In this document: positions 8,757 through 18,151 of the stretch, piece by piece
Layout of the letters: each line of letters starts with the position of its first letter
How positions within the stretch are numbered: position 1 is the first letter of the stretch
Source of the DNA: Clostridia bacterium
Lineage (GTDB): Bacteria > Bacillota > Clostridia > UBA1381
Direction of reading: 5' to 3'
Length of the DNA: 64,000 nucleotides
NCBI GenBank assembly: GCA_900751885.1
Contig: CAADTH010000064.1
Span: 345,675-409,674 of the forward strand
Notes under the pieces: model-generated
What the model was told of the DNA's origin: nothing
Seen by the model: the letters and a program-made list of their open reading frames with translations, nothing else
The model's database searches: none
Made by a program: the position numbers and the translations under genes

Positions 8757-8785
8757 AAAAGAGCTGTTTAAAAAACAGCTCTTTT
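8757..8785. terminator. Bidirectional terminator
   Basis: AAAAGAGCTGTT / AACAGCTCTTTT perfect 12-bp stem between the converging 8432 gene and the LRR protein gene. Confidence 0.8.
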
Positions 8786-8814
8786 CAATAAACAGGGTAA
8801 AATATTCTATTGTT

Positions 8815-10692
8815 TTAGCTAATCTGTACCGTTTCCGCCTCCGCTGTCGGCTCCATAGTATCTGCTGAATTCCAAACGAACACCTTCGCATAAGAGGCAG
8901 ATGGATTATCCTTGAATACCACATAAGCCAAATCATGAAATGCGGCGGTCGGAACCATCATATAGTCAATCAATGCGCTGTCCGCATCATAGACTGCAAT
9001 ATGTAATACCTTCTGACTCATATCTATCGTCGCCGAGGTCGTCATGACAATATGATTTCCAACACGGCTTGCCTGTGTGGAAGTCACACATCCATTCTCG
9101 GTCAGTACCTTAAATGGGATGGTATAATTGCTGGCATATTCCTCTGCCGCACTGCCGCGCTCACCAGAAATCGTTAATTTATAGCAGTCCTGAAATACTT
9201 CCTTCCCCTCGATACTTGCCACAGAGCTTGGAATCGTAATATCCTTTAATGCGCTGCATCTATAAAACGCTTTCGAACCGATGCTCCCGATGCCATCTGC
9301 TATCGTCACCCGAACTAGATTAGACGCATCGGACGCAAAATCTTGTACCACAGGAGATGTACCTGTCAAGTCAAGATACATCAGTGTATCGGGAACCGTC
9401 TCAAACACAGATGCAAGTGTTGCAATAGGCGGAATGCTGAGTGTTTTTAGATTGGTCAGAGATGAAAATGCCCCTTCTCCTATTTTGGTCACAGACGCAG
9501 GAACTGTAAAGGATGTCATTGCAGATAGCTTCGGACAATCACTGAACGCATCTGTGCCAATCTCTTTTATTGTCCCATCGATGGTGAGTGATGTCAAGTT
9601 TCTACACCACTGTGCAAAGCCTGCTGGAATGTCTACATTCCCTGTCACACATAAGCTCTCAAGTGGGATAATTATACTATCGCTGTCTAAAAACATTTGA
9701 TGGATAGCGGAAACCGCAGGAGTTGTCATTCGCTTCAAGCTGGTACAGTTACGAAATACGTTTTTCTCAATGGTTGTCACACTGTTCGGTATCACAACCT
9801 CACTAAGACTACTGCACTTAGAAAATACCCCTTCTGAAATACTGGTCAAGCCATCTGGAAGTGTCACACTCTCCAATTCAGTACAGCTTGCAAACGTATA
9901 GTCTTCCAACGTTGTGATTCCATTCGGTATCACGATGCTCTTCAGACTTTTACAACTAGCAAAAGCATCATAACCGATATCTTTGAGATTTTCTGGTAGT
10001 ACAATACTGGGAAGACTTTCACATCCGCAAAACGCATAGAATTCTATCTTTGTAAGAGATTCTGGTAACATAATATCGGTAAGATTTTTGCATCCATAAA
10101 ATGCATAGTATTCTATCTTTGTAAGAGATTCTGACAACACGACACGCGTGAGACTTGTACACTCATTAAATGCATAAGGTCCTATATTGATTACATTATT
10201 TGGGATTGTCACCTCTTTTAAATTCGTACACTTGTTAAAGGAATCTCTTCCTATAGTAATCAAACTGCTTGGCAATATAACCTCCTCAAGGTTACTGCAT
10301 GCATTAAACGCATCTTCCCCTATGCTGGTGACACCATCTTCCAGTATCACTTTCTTTACCGAAGACCTGTCCCATGGCGCAGGACGGCTGAATGAGTAAT
10401 CTACCATATCCCCTGTCCCACTTATCGTCAAGGTACCTTCTTCATCCAGCGTCCAAGCCAAATTCTCTCCACAGGTGCCGCTTGTCGCTCCCAATGCCGC
10501 ATCCACCGCGTCACCTTGCTCAATCTGTACTCTGTCCCCCACTGGTACGGTTTCATGTGCCGGCGTCAACTCAGCCGCCTGTACTTGGTCTTTTCCCTGA
10601 TTTTCTTGTGAATTCTCACTGTTATCCGCAAATACTGCTATATTTGCTGTCATGATTGCAAGTGATAGCAGCAGTGCCACTCCCTTTTTCAT
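8815..10692 (-). CDS. BspA-like leucine-rich-repeat secreted protein
   Basis: Start at 10692 (MKKGVALLLSLAIMTANIAVFA) follows GAGGGAGGG and begins a clear signal peptide cleaved near AVFA-D. The 625-residue mature part carries a short GTCGENLAWTLDEEGTLTISGTG lead-in module, usual in this family, and about a dozen LRR_5-type repeats (residues ~110-490) of the form xAFxxCxxLxxVxxPxxxxxI, several nearly identical to each other. The C-terminus (~500-625) is a beta-rich domain with no LPXTG, SLH or membrane anchor. BspA-like proteins are cell-surface adhesion or polymer-binding proteins; the ligand here is unknown. It is a single gene flanked by hairpins. Confidence 0.88.
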   Translation of the reverse strand: MKKGVALLLSLAIMTANIAVFADNSENSQENQGKDQVQAAELTPAHETVPVGDRVQIEQGDAVDAALGATSGTCGENLAWTLDEEGTLTISGTGDMVDYSFSRPAPWDRSSVKKVILEDGVTSIGEDAFNACSNLEEVILPSSLITIGRDSFNKCTNLKEVTIPNNVINIGPYAFNECTSLTRVVLSESLTKIEYYAFYGCKNLTDIMLPESLTKIEFYAFCGCESLPSIVLPENLKDIGYDAFASCKSLKSIVIPNGITTLEDYTFASCTELESVTLPDGLTSISEGVFSKCSSLSEVVIPNSVTTIEKNVFRNCTSLKRMTTPAVSAIHQMFLDSDSIIIPLESLCVTGNVDIPAGFAQWCRNLTSLTIDGTIKEIGTDAFSDCPKLSAMTSFTVPASVTKIGEGAFSSLTNLKTLSIPPIATLASVFETVPDTLMYLDLTGTSPVVQDFASDASNLVRVTIADGIGSIGSKAFYRCSALKDITIPSSVASIEGKEVFQDCYKLTISGERGSAAEEYASNYTIPFKVLTENGCVTSTQASRVGNHIVMTTSATIDMSQKVLHIAVYDADSALIDYMMVPTAAFHDLAYVVFKDNPSASYAKVFVWNSADTMEPTAEAETVQIS

Positions 10693-10830
10693 AATTGTCC
10701 CTCCCTCTCTTTTCTTCTTATCATACACTAACGTCTTTTATTTGTCAAGTTTTACCCAAATTTTATTCATATATACGTCACTATTTTGTCTAAAAAGAAC
10801 TAATTATGACATCATTTCACTACAAACAAA

Positions 10831-10856
10831 AAAAATAGCCCGAAGGCTATTTTTAT
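10831..10856 (-). terminator. Terminator after the rluB-membrane protein pair
   Basis: AAAAATAGCC / GGCTATTTTT stem with a tetraloop and a T-run on the minus strand, overlapping the stop codon of the 156-residue membrane protein gene. Confidence 0.8.
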
Positions 10857-11323
10857 ATCATCTTCATTCCAAACGTCATAAAAATCGCAATATTTGCCGC
10901 TAAGCACACAACGCTTACCACAGTATTAAGTACATTTTTTTCTGCTGTCGAACGATTCTGCGCGCTTGCAGTATGTAAACAGATTGCACTGCCCGCAATT
11001 CCCACACACGCCCCCATAATTCCTGCCAAAAACAATCCCAAAAGCACATTCACAACCACAAAAAACCACGTGATGGAGGGAATCGGCAAAAGCGGCTCAT
11101 ACGCTTTCCCTGTCCCCAAAAAGTATCCGTCCACTGCCAAATCCACTTTCCTGCCCTTCACCACAAGCCGGAGCGTCTTACTTCCAACTGTAACTGCCTC
11201 ATCAATCATTGTGACAAACAGACTGTTGCTTTTTAGCTTTCTCTCTTTGCCATCAATCCGCAATTTTTTCCCCTGATACTCAATCACACGTACTCTGTCG
11301 TCGATCTTCACTTCCCAGCGCAT
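10853..11323 (-). CDS. Membrane protein of unknown function (156 aa)
   Basis: The N-terminal ~80 residues are beta-rich and charged (RVRVIEYQGKKLRIDGKERK, LRLVVKGRKVDLAVDGY), followed by three hydrophobic segments (residues ~82-105, ~107-120 and ~132-155), the middle one Gly/Ala-rich. AGGGGG precedes ATG at 11323. It starts 12 nt after rluB and is probably co-transcribed. I recognise no family; the soluble domain lies N-terminal and without a signal peptide, so it is probably cytoplasmic. Confidence 0.75.
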   Translation of the reverse strand: MRWEVKIDDRVRVIEYQGKKLRIDGKERKLKSNSLFVTMIDEAVTVGSKTLRLVVKGRKVDLAVDGYFLGTGKAYEPLLPIPSITWFFVVVNVLLGLFLAGIMGACVGIAGSAICLHTASAQNRSTAEKNVLNTVVSVVCLAANIAIFMTFGMKMI

Positions 11324-11335
11324 AGCATGTCCCCC

Positions 11336-12058
11336 TTATGAATTCATCAAATAGCTTACTTCATGGCTCGTGAGATGCCGCCATCTGCCGAGCGGCAAAT
11401 TCCCAAGCTCTACTTTCCCAATGCTGATACGCTGAAGATGCTTTACCTTGCATCCCACTGTTTCCATCATCTTTCGTACCTGACGATTTCTTCCCTCGTG
11501 AATCGTCACCTTCAGAACAGTCTCCCCTCCGTCTGCACTCAGCATCTCCACCTGTGCCGGCGCTGTTTTATATCCGTCAATCTCTACACCACGCCGTAGG
11601 CTCGAAAGTCCCTTGATATTGATTCCACCGTAAAGCGTCACGAGATACGTCTTATCCATATGAAATTTTGGATGTGTAACCCGATACGTGAAATCTCCAT
11701 CATTGGTCAAAAGAAGCAGTCCCTCCGTTTCATAATCCAGTCTTCCAACAGGGAAAATTCTTGTCTTAATCTCTTCCTTTACCAAGTCAACTACTGTCGG
11801 GCGGTCAAACTGATCATTTACCGTAGAGACATATCCAACTGGCTTGTTGAGCATGATATAGTACTTTTTATTTGGCATTTTGACTGGCTTTCCATCCACA
11901 GCAACCTGATCTGCGCCAACCTCCACCTTTGTTCCAAGCTCGCTGATGGTTTTGCCGTTGACTGCTACACGCCCGTTTTCAATCATAACCTCCGCATTGC
12001 GCCGTGACGCCACGCCGCACATCGCAATATATTTTTGCAATCTTACGATTTCGCCCAT
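11336..12058 (-). CDS. rluB: 23S rRNA pseudouridine synthase, RluB/RsuA family
   Basis: Site-specific pseudouridylation of 23S (RluB) or 16S (RsuA) rRNA. Start at 12058 (MGEIVRLQKYIAMCG) is preceded by GAGGTG. The 240-residue protein has an N-terminal S4 RNA-binding domain (residues ~5-60) and the synthase domain with the catalytic Asp in GRLDYETEGLLLLTNDG (~residue 107), then HPKFHMDKTYLV and EGRNRQVRKM. Length and the C-terminal RISIGKVELGNLPLG motif fit RluB-type enzymes of Firmicutes. Confidence 0.92.
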   Translation of the reverse strand: MGEIVRLQKYIAMCGVASRRNAEVMIENGRVAVNGKTISELGTKVEVGADQVAVDGKPVKMPNKKYYIMLNKPVGYVSTVNDQFDRPTVVDLVKEEIKTRIFPVGRLDYETEGLLLLTNDGDFTYRVTHPKFHMDKTYLVTLYGGINIKGLSSLRRGVEIDGYKTAPAQVEMLSADGGETVLKVTIHEGRNRQVRKMMETVGCKVKHLQRISIGKVELGNLPLGRWRHLTSHEVSYLMNS

Positions 12059-12090
12059 TTTGCACCTCATCTTTTGTTAAATATCTATTT

Positions 12091-13239
12091 TCACTTTGGG
12101 TCTATTATATCCTTTTTTTCACCTGTGAGCAACAGATTTTTAAAGATTTTTTCAAAACAACTCCCTATACTTTTTTTATTTTCGACCGGTACAAGAATTT
12201 CACTGGATGAAATCAAATCGAACCGTTTCACCTCTCGCCCCGCTACCAGTACCTCTGCCTCACCGATTTTCTCCCCCCTTGCCACCGGCGGCTGAATGAA
12301 CTTTGGTATATGCAACACAACTTCACAGCTTGCACTTTTCCCTTTTTGAACAGGATAGCATACCTCTTCTTGTGCACTGATTTCTACTACGCCATTTGGC
12401 GTGTTGATTTGTTTTAATGCTGCTCCGCTTTGAACCACTGTTTGCATCTCATAGCCGTCAAACGCAAAATCGAGCATTGCCGCATGGTCCTTCCAATCAT
12501 TCGGCGCATTGAGTGTCACCGCGATCATACGGATACCGTTGCGGGTTGCAGAGCTTACCAAGCACCGCCCCGTCGCCTTTGTATATCCAGTTTTTACTCC
12601 GTCTGCTCCTTCATATAATTTCAACATTTTATTATGGTTTGTAAAATATAAATCCGTTCCGTTTTCCAGGAGCGTCGCTTTTTTAGATTTTGATGCAACA
12701 ATTTCTGAAAAAGCTGGATTTTTAAGCGCTGCTCTCGTAATCAGAGCCAAATCATAGGCGGTGGTATAATGTCCTTCTTCGTCGAGTCCATTCGGATTTT
12801 TAAATGCAGTATCGTTTGCTCCGATTTCATGGGCACGTGCTGTCATTTTCTCTGCAAATGCCTCTGTACTTCCCGATACATGCTCTGCCACAGCAACTGC
12901 CGCGTCGTTTCCTGAGTTGAGCATCAATCCATACAAAAGGTCGCGCATATTGATTTTATCTCCCGCTTTTAAATAAATTGACGACCCCTCTTGAAGTGAA
13001 GCCTTTTGACTGACAGTAACCGTATCATTGAGCGTTCCTGCTTCGATTGCCAAAAGTGCAGTCATAATTTTTGTGGTACTTGCCATCGCATATGTTTCAT
13101 GGGAATTTTTCTCCCATACCACCTCGCCGGTTACCGCTTCCATCACGCACGCATATTTTGCCGACACTTCGATCGCTTTCGCGCGCATAGGTACTGGAAC
13201 TAATATAAAAATCAGTACAAGACAAATCAGCTTTTTCAT
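12091..13239 (-). CDS. D-alanyl-D-alanine carboxypeptidase (DacF/PBP5, S11 family)
   Basis: Trims the terminal D-Ala of peptidoglycan stem peptides outside the cell; DacF paralogues act in spore cortex maturation. Of two ATG codons after GAGGTG the second (13239) has proper spacing. Signal peptide MKKLICLVLIFILVPVPMRAKA; active-site motifs SxxK in MASTTKIMTALLA, SxN in LNSGNDAAVAVAEH and KTG in GADGVKTGYTKATGR; C-terminal PBP5 beta domain (~residues 265-360). The usual C-terminal amphipathic membrane anchor is short. A second S11 enzyme lies at 53471-54376. It diverges from tRNA-Pro. Confidence 0.92.
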   Translation of the reverse strand: MKKLICLVLIFILVPVPMRAKAIEVSAKYACVMEAVTGEVVWEKNSHETYAMASTTKIMTALLAIEAGTLNDTVTVSQKASLQEGSSIYLKAGDKINMRDLLYGLMLNSGNDAAVAVAEHVSGSTEAFAEKMTARAHEIGANDTAFKNPNGLDEEGHYTTAYDLALITRAALKNPAFSEIVASKSKKATLLENGTDLYFTNHNKMLKLYEGADGVKTGYTKATGRCLVSSATRNGIRMIAVTLNAPNDWKDHAAMLDFAFDGYEMQTVVQSGAALKQINTPNGVVEISAQEEVCYPVQKGKSASCEVVLHIPKFIQPPVARGEKIGEAEVLVAGREVKRFDLISSSEILVPVENKKSIGSCFEKIFKNLLLTGEKKDIIDPK

Positions 13240-13292
13240 TCGCATCACCTCTTTTTCATTATATGTATTGGGAAAATTTTTATTAATATTTA

Positions 13293-13321
13293 TTGACATT
13301 TTCCTATGCTCGTGCTATAAT
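13293..13321 (+). promoter_or_regulatory. Promoter of tRNA-Pro
   Basis: TTGACA (13293-13298), 17-nt spacer, TATAAT (13316-13321): a perfect sigma-A consensus, ending 16 nt before the tRNA. Confidence 0.9.
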
Positions 13322-13336
13322 GATTTTTGTTGTTAT

Positions 13337-13413
13337 CGGGATGTGGCTCAGTTTGGTAGAGCACTACGTTCGGGACGTAGGGGCCGCAGGTTCAAATCCT
13401 GTCATCCCGACCA
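13337..13413 (+). tRNA. tRNA-Pro (anticodon CGG)
   Basis: A 77-nt cloverleaf with encoded CCA: acceptor CGGGATG/CATCCCG, D-arm GCTCAGTTTGGTAGAGC, anticodon stem CTACG/CGTAG with loop TTCGGGA giving anticodon CGG, T-arm GCAGG-TTCAAAT-CCTGT. Its 3' end and terminator form the left boundary repeat of the genomic island. Confidence 0.96.
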
Positions 13414-13474
13414 AGAAAATGTCCTTACGGTATTTTAGATGCTTGTAAGGACATTTTTTTATGCCCTGCTTTCC
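13409..13474. repeat. Left island boundary repeat (attL-like): tRNA-Pro 3' end plus terminator
   Basis: Begins with GACCAAGAAAATGTCCTTAC (20 nt identical to the right copy at 27066) and stays alike for about 65 bp with five differences. It includes the tRNA-Pro terminator (13416-13460: AAAATGTCCTTAC / GTAAGGACATTTT) and the stop codon of the serine recombinase. Confidence 0.8.
13416..13460 (+). terminator. tRNA-Pro terminator
   Basis: 13-bp perfect stem with a 16-nt loop and seven Ts, directly after the tRNA. Confidence 0.85.
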
Positions 13475-14868
13475 ACAGGCTGATATCCTGTTGCAACGCC
13501 CTGCCTGGTCGGAATCAACACCTTTGGTTTTGGAATCTGTGTCCCTTCTGGAATATCGATTGTCCCAATACAGTTATAATGAATAATCAGCCGCTGGACA
13601 TTGACCCCGTCAATTCTTTCAGAGTGAAACACCTCGATTTTATCAATCAGTTCATGCACCATACTAGGCGTGAGCTTTTTCGCGCGTGTGTACTTGCGGA
13701 CGAGTTTGATAAAATGTTCTGTTGTCATGGCAGTGTCCGTCTCTTTGTCCAGTTCTGCTTTCATGGCTTTGATTTTGTCTGCCAACTCGGATTGCTCCAG
13801 GGTATATTGCCTTGTCATCTTCGCGAACCATTCATCGTCCAGCTTGCCAGCGACATTGTCCTCATACATACGCAGAAACAGCGTATTGATTTCCCTGTCG
13901 CGGCTTACCATCGCGCACAGCTCTTTTTGTTTCTGCCTGCACTGGCTTTCCATCACTTTTTTTGAATGTCCTATGACCGCCTGGACAAATTCATTCTCAT
14001 ACCTGCTTACATACTTCGTCAACCGTTTGATTTCCTCGAGCACGACATGTTCCAGAAAATCAAGGCGGATATAGTGTGTGGTGGGGCATGTCCCTCGGTT
14101 GCCCTTGTAATTGGAGCAGTTGAAATACTTGATTTCTGGGTTGGCTTGATTGAAGTGGTAGTTTAAATTATGACCGCAGTCCGCGCATATGAGCAGACCA
14201 GAAAACAGGTTCTTTTCGCCGCTGTTTGTTTTGCGTTTTCGGGATTTGCCGCGTTTTTCCTGCACCCGTTCCCAGGAGGCACGTTCTATAATTGGCTCGT
14301 GTACATCCTTGAAAATCACAATATTTTCCTCTTTGTTTGGAATGCGCTTTTTCAGTTTGAATGACTTACTGTAAGATTTGAAGTTCACCACATCGCCGCA
14401 ATATTCCTGTTTGGACAAAATACTGGTTATGGTACTAGCATTCCATTTATATGGTGATTGCGCGCTCTTTTTGCCGCCGCGCCGTGTCCCTTTGCTTTCC
14501 CAGTAATTAAGCGGCGTGAGTATATTGCCCTGCTCCAACGCCGCCGCAATCTGTTCTGGTCCGAATCCTTCCAATGTCATGGTATAGATTCTCTTGACGA
14601 TTTTGGCGGCGTCAGGGTCTACGACCCAGCGCTTTGGATTTTCAGGGTCTTTCTTGTACCCATAGGGCGGTGGGGAAAGCGGTTCTCCCGCATTGCCTTT
14701 CACCACATTGGTCAGCTTGCGCTTTTTGCTGATGTCACGCGCATACCATTCGTTCATCAAATTCCGAAACGGTGTGAATTCATCTTCGCCTTTTGCGGTA
14801 TCCAGTCCTTCCGATACAGCAATGAGCCGGATATCGTGTTCCGGAAAAAATTCTTCTGTATAGTTAAA
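13459..14868 (-). pseudogene. Large serine recombinase lacking its catalytic domain
   Basis: Site-specific recombinase of the large serine (resolvase/invertase-type integrase) family, responsible for excision and integration of mobile elements. The frame is open from a stop at 14869-14871 to 13459 (469 codons), with the first ATG at 14760. The visible protein starts in the end of the catalytic domain (EEFFPEHDIRLIAVSEG, FTPFRNLMNEWYARDISKK), then the Recombinase domain (PPPYGYKKDPENPKRWVVD), the zinc ribbon (LLICADCGHNLNY... FNCSNYKGNRGTCPTTHYI), a coiled coil (~residues 265-370) and the tail. The N-terminal ~115-120 residues with the nucleophilic serine are absent, so it cannot be active. 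The 5' break coincides with the left edge of the AT-rich AraC/GH115 insert. Its stop codon lies inside the left boundary repeat, as is usual for an integrase next to its own attachment site. Confidence 0.88.
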
Positions 14869-15101
14869 TTAAGGAACAAGTTTTACAGCTCGCAGATACA
14901 TTGTTTTGATAAATGATATTGGGAAGCAAGAATATAAGATTATTACATCAGAAAATCCATCTTACAATCACGAAGTTGACTGCATAGGGTATTTTTGTTA
15001 TTGGAGTATTCCGCCCGCTGATAGTGTGAAGCTTATAACTTCAAAAAATTATTTAACAACGCATAAACTATGTGTCAAGATTAAATTTACAAAATATTAC
15101 T

Positions 15102-15911
15102 CTATCGCAAAATGTTTTTTTGATACTCTTTCGGCGTCATACGCATAATATCTTTAAATACGCGGCAAAAGTAAGGAGTTGAACTATACCCACATAATGC
15201 AGCGGTCTGAGTTATATTATACTTGCCGCCGCGCAGCATTTCACAGGCGTTATTTATTCGGATACTGTTAAGATATTCCGATATGGTAACGTCTGTTTCT
15301 TTCTTAAAAACATAACATAAATATTGCTTTGAGATATGCACAGCTTTTGCAACATCATTAAGGCTTGATATATCGGCATAATTTTTTCTTATATATTCAA
15401 GAATATTAATCGCCATTTTGGGAAGCGAATTTGTTTTTGCGGCTTGTAAATTTTTTTCGTCAGTTAAAAGCGTTATTATTCCGGCGGTGTGAATACAAGC
15501 GTGCTGCGGATTATTTTTTATGTGATTTAAAAGACACATTATTTCCCTGAATGTACTGTCTGTAACAGTAATTCTGTTATTATCAAACGGTGATACAAGA
15601 AATTTTACAAGATTATCCGAAAAATTCGACAGCAGGTATTCATAAGTAAAGTGAATTGAATATCTGTTATGCAGCTTTTCACCGACATTTTTATGAATAA
15701 TATTCGGTTTGAGCAATACAATATCTTTTTCCTCTGCGTAAACCAATTTATCATCAATAAGTACAGTAGTAGAGCCCTTTATCACGATAAAAAGTTCATA
15801 CGACGAGTGATAGTGCAGGCAATCCGGTTCCTTTGGCAATGTTTCATTATGCAGAATAAATCCGTTTGTATTTATGTATTCCATAAAAATATCCATAGCC
15901 TTTCTGCCCAC
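15102..15911 (-). CDS. AraC-family transcriptional regulator
   Basis: A 269-residue regulator: N-terminal cupin-like sensor domain (residues ~10-150, with HYHSSYELFIVIKGSTTVLID) and C-terminal double helix-turn-helix (residues ~170-268; SLNDVAKAVHISKQYLCYVFKK and YNITQTAALCGYSSTPYFCRVFK). The family usually activates sugar-use genes in response to a sugar bound by the cupin. It is divergent from the GH115-like gene, the natural target. Codons are AT-rich, as in its partner. The 268-bp space between them is full of inverted repeats. Confidence 0.9.
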   Translation of the reverse strand: MGRKAMDIFMEYINTNGFILHNETLPKEPDCLHYHSSYELFIVIKGSTTVLIDDKLVYAEEKDIVLLKPNIIHKNVGEKLHNRYSIHFTYEYLLSNFSDNLVKFLVSPFDNNRITVTDSTFREIMCLLNHIKNNPQHACIHTAGIITLLTDEKNLQAAKTNSLPKMAINILEYIRKNYADISSLNDVAKAVHISKQYLCYVFKKETDVTISEYLNSIRINNACEMLRGGKYNITQTAALCGYSSTPYFCRVFKDIMRMTPKEYQKNILR

Positions 15912-15930
15912 AAATAGTAATGAAGAATCC

Positions 15931-16058
15931 TAACGCCTTTATCGTGGGCAGATAAGGCGTTAAATGGATATTTTGCCCATGTGCGTTTTTTGTTTCGCTT
16001 GCAAAACAAAAATATCGCACGGGTAATCAAATCCATTAACGTGATTTTTCACGTTAAT
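15931..16058. repeat. Nested inverted repeats in the araC-GH115 intergenic region
   Basis: Three palindromic units: 15931-15962 (TAACGCC-TTTATC / GATAAGGCGTTA), a long imperfect hairpin 15961-16039 with outer arms AATGGAT/ATCCATT and inner GCCCATGTGCG / CGCACGGG, and 16035-16058 with perfect arms ATTAACGTGA/TCACGTTAAT. They could be operators, a structured leader on the minus strand, or a small palindromic element. Confidence 0.6.
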
Positions 16059-16179
16059 ATCACTCCTGTTAAAATATATGAATATAATATAATATTTTTC
16101 GAAAAATTGCAATATAGTTATATAAATTTTTAATAAATTATGATAACATAAGATAAAATTATTAAGAGGAGAATGTAAA

Positions 16180-18129
16180 ATGAACATCAATACAAAAATT
16201 ATTTATAATGGAGATAATAAAGCTGTTATAAATGCTGTTAATATTTTGCGGCGTGATATGGACACTGTTTTTAATGTATCCAATGCAGACGGAGGAGAAC
16301 TTTGTCTTATCACATCAAATATGGCTAATGAACAGTTTGAAATTAAAGACGAAAATATATATGCCGCCGATGAGCTGGGTTTTGTTTACGGGCTTTTACA
16401 TATCAGCGAACATTCACTCGGTATTCCGCCATTTTGGTTTTGGTATGACTATGAAGCTAAATCTATGGACAATGCGGAAATCCCAGATTATAAATCGACG
16501 CCTGCAAGAATACGCTTCAGGGGTTGGTTTCTAAATGATGAAATTCTGCTCACCCATTGGGCGCCCGGCGGTGATACTCTTTTAGCGTGGAAAATGGCTT
16601 TTGAGGTAATTTTACGCTGCGGAGGAAATATGGTAATTCCTGACACACAAGTGACGCGGGAGCACAGTGCGCTTGCGTCGAATTACGGCTTATGGCTCAC
16701 GCATCATCACGCAGAGCCTTTGGGCGCAGATATGTTTGTCAAGGCTTATCCCGATTTAGAACCGTCTTATCAGATGTATTCAGATAAATTTCAAAAACTA
16801 TGGGAGGACGGTATAGACTTTCAAAAGGATTTTAAGGTAGTATGGGATTTAGGTTTCAGAGGACAGGGTGATACTCCATTTTGGGATTCGGATAAAAATT
16901 CGGAATATGACACTGATGAAAAGCGAGGAAAACTTATAAGTGATATTATAAGACTTCAATATGATATGCTTCACAAAAAAGTCAAGAAACCTGTATGCTG
17001 TACCTATCTCTACGGGGAAACTATGGAGCTTTACAAAAAGGGCTGTTTAAATCTGCCGGAGGATATTATAAAAATATTTGCGGATAATGGCTATGGAAAA
17101 ATGGTATCGCGGCGTATTGGTATGGATAATCCGCGCACTATCGCTCTGCCCGATAAAAATGACAGTCAATACGGAATTTATTACCACGTTTCCTATTGCG
17201 ACCTTCATTCCTGCGCACATATTACACAGGTTGGAATGAGCCTTGAATTTATAACGCGCGAGCTTGAAAATGCTTTTAATAAAGGAGCAGATGATTATCT
17301 TATTGTAAACTGTTCAAATATACGTCCTCACGTTTTTATGCTTGCGGCAATAAGTGATTTGTGGAAAGGCAAACAATTTGACGCGTATAAATTTGCCAAA
17401 ACATATTTTGGTGAAAAGAAAGCTGCAGAAGCGTTTCTCGATTATACAAATGCGACAATATTGTTCGGCAAACACGAAGATGAAGCTGCAGGCGACCATT
17501 TTTATAATTTCAGCGTCAGAGCATTCGCGTCAGATATTATGAAAGGCAGAGAACATTCCATTCATATGAAATGGGCGACAGACAATATTCCTATGGCTGA
17601 ACAATTAAAATGGTTTAAGGAAAAATGCGTTAAAGGCGAGCAAAATTATAATGATTTTTTGAAAAAGCATACACACGATTTGGGAAAGTTGTATGACAGC
17701 ACAATTATTCTTCATAGCAGACTGCATTATCACGGATATAGAGGAGGTTCGATTTTTGTACGTGCTTGTGAAGAATTGCTGAATAAAAATTACATAGACG
17801 CATTTTATCTTATCGGTCTTGCGGCTGAGGAATTTGAAACGGCAAACAAACTTCTGCGTGAGTCCGAATATGGCGTATGGCACGGTTTTTATGAAAATGA
17901 ATGTTTTGCTGATTTTAAGTTTACCGCCTATATGCTTAGGAATTTTATGTTTTATATCAGAAACCTTGCTGACGGTCCGGGGTTCTGGAATTGGCCGAGA
18001 GAATTATTTTATAATGCTGAAAGTAAAAAAGTATGGCTGCAGATGAACCACGATAACCGCGACACAGATAAAGTTTTGTTTGAAAAGATGAAAAGTGGGC
18101 ATTTAGAACTGAATTTTGAGAGTATTTAA
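16180..18129 (+). CDS. GH115-like alpha-glucuronidase
   Basis: Family GH115 enzymes remove (4-O-methyl)glucuronic acid from xylan or act on arabinogalactan side chains. The 649-residue protein shows the N-terminal domain ending in ELGFVYGLLHISEHSLGIPP and FWFWYDY, then the catalytic barrel signature STPARIRFRGWFLNDE, the GGNMVIPDTQ segment and GLWLTHHHAEPLG, which match family landmarks (RGIFINDE, HHEPM). There is no signal peptide, so it would act inside the cell on imported oligosaccharides. It is shorter than typical 800-1000-residue members and lacks the C-terminal domain. AGAGGAG precedes the ATG. It diverges from the AraC regulator; no transporter is next to it. Confidence 0.75.
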   Translation: MNINTKIIYNGDNKAVINAVNILRRDMDTVFNVSNADGGELCLITSNMANEQFEIKDENIYAADELGFVYGLLHISEHSLGIPPFWFWYDYEAKSMDNAEIPDYKSTPARIRFRGWFLNDEILLTHWAPGGDTLLAWKMAFEVILRCGGNMVIPDTQVTREHSALASNYGLWLTHHHAEPLGADMFVKAYPDLEPSYQMYSDKFQKLWEDGIDFQKDFKVVWDLGFRGQGDTPFWDSDKNSEYDTDEKRGKLISDIIRLQYDMLHKKVKKPVCCTYLYGETMELYKKGCLNLPEDIIKIFADNGYGKMVSRRIGMDNPRTIALPDKNDSQYGIYYHVSYCDLHSCAHITQVGMSLEFITRELENAFNKGADDYLIVNCSNIRPHVFMLAAISDLWKGKQFDAYKFAKTYFGEKKAAEAFLDYTNATILFGKHEDEAAGDHFYNFSVRAFASDIMKGREHSIHMKWATDNIPMAEQLKWFKEKCVKGEQNYNDFLKKHTHDLGKLYDSTIILHSRLHYHGYRGGSIFVRACEELLNKNYIDAFYLIGLAAEEFETANKLLRESEYGVWHGFYENECFADFKFTAYMLRNFMFYIRNLADGPGFWNWPRELFYNAESKKVWLQMNHDNRDTDKVLFEKMKSGHLELNFESI

Positions 18130-18151
18130 TATAACTACACGCTTCATTGAT

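Larger units (their letters stand above)
14869..18151. mobile_element. AT-rich insert that interrupts the island (AraC + GH115 cargo)
   Basis: This segment sits between the broken 5' end of the recombinase and the broken 3' end of rep, is visibly more AT-rich than the flanks, and carries only a regulator and a glycoside hydrolase. No terminal inverted repeats or transposase were found, so the mechanism (replacement by recombination, or insertion with deletion) is unknown. The first 230 bp (14869-15101) hold no convincing gene. Confidence 0.55.

Noticed and set aside
14906..15148. Plus-strand frame of 80 codons with protein-like composition at the left edge of the AraC insert
   Set aside because: It has a poor TTG start, no ribosome site, and runs into the 3' end of the araC gene on the other strand; at best a relic.
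16180..18129. GH67-type alpha-glucuronidase
   Set aside because: The RGWFLNDE and HHHAEP landmarks fit GH115 rather than GH67.
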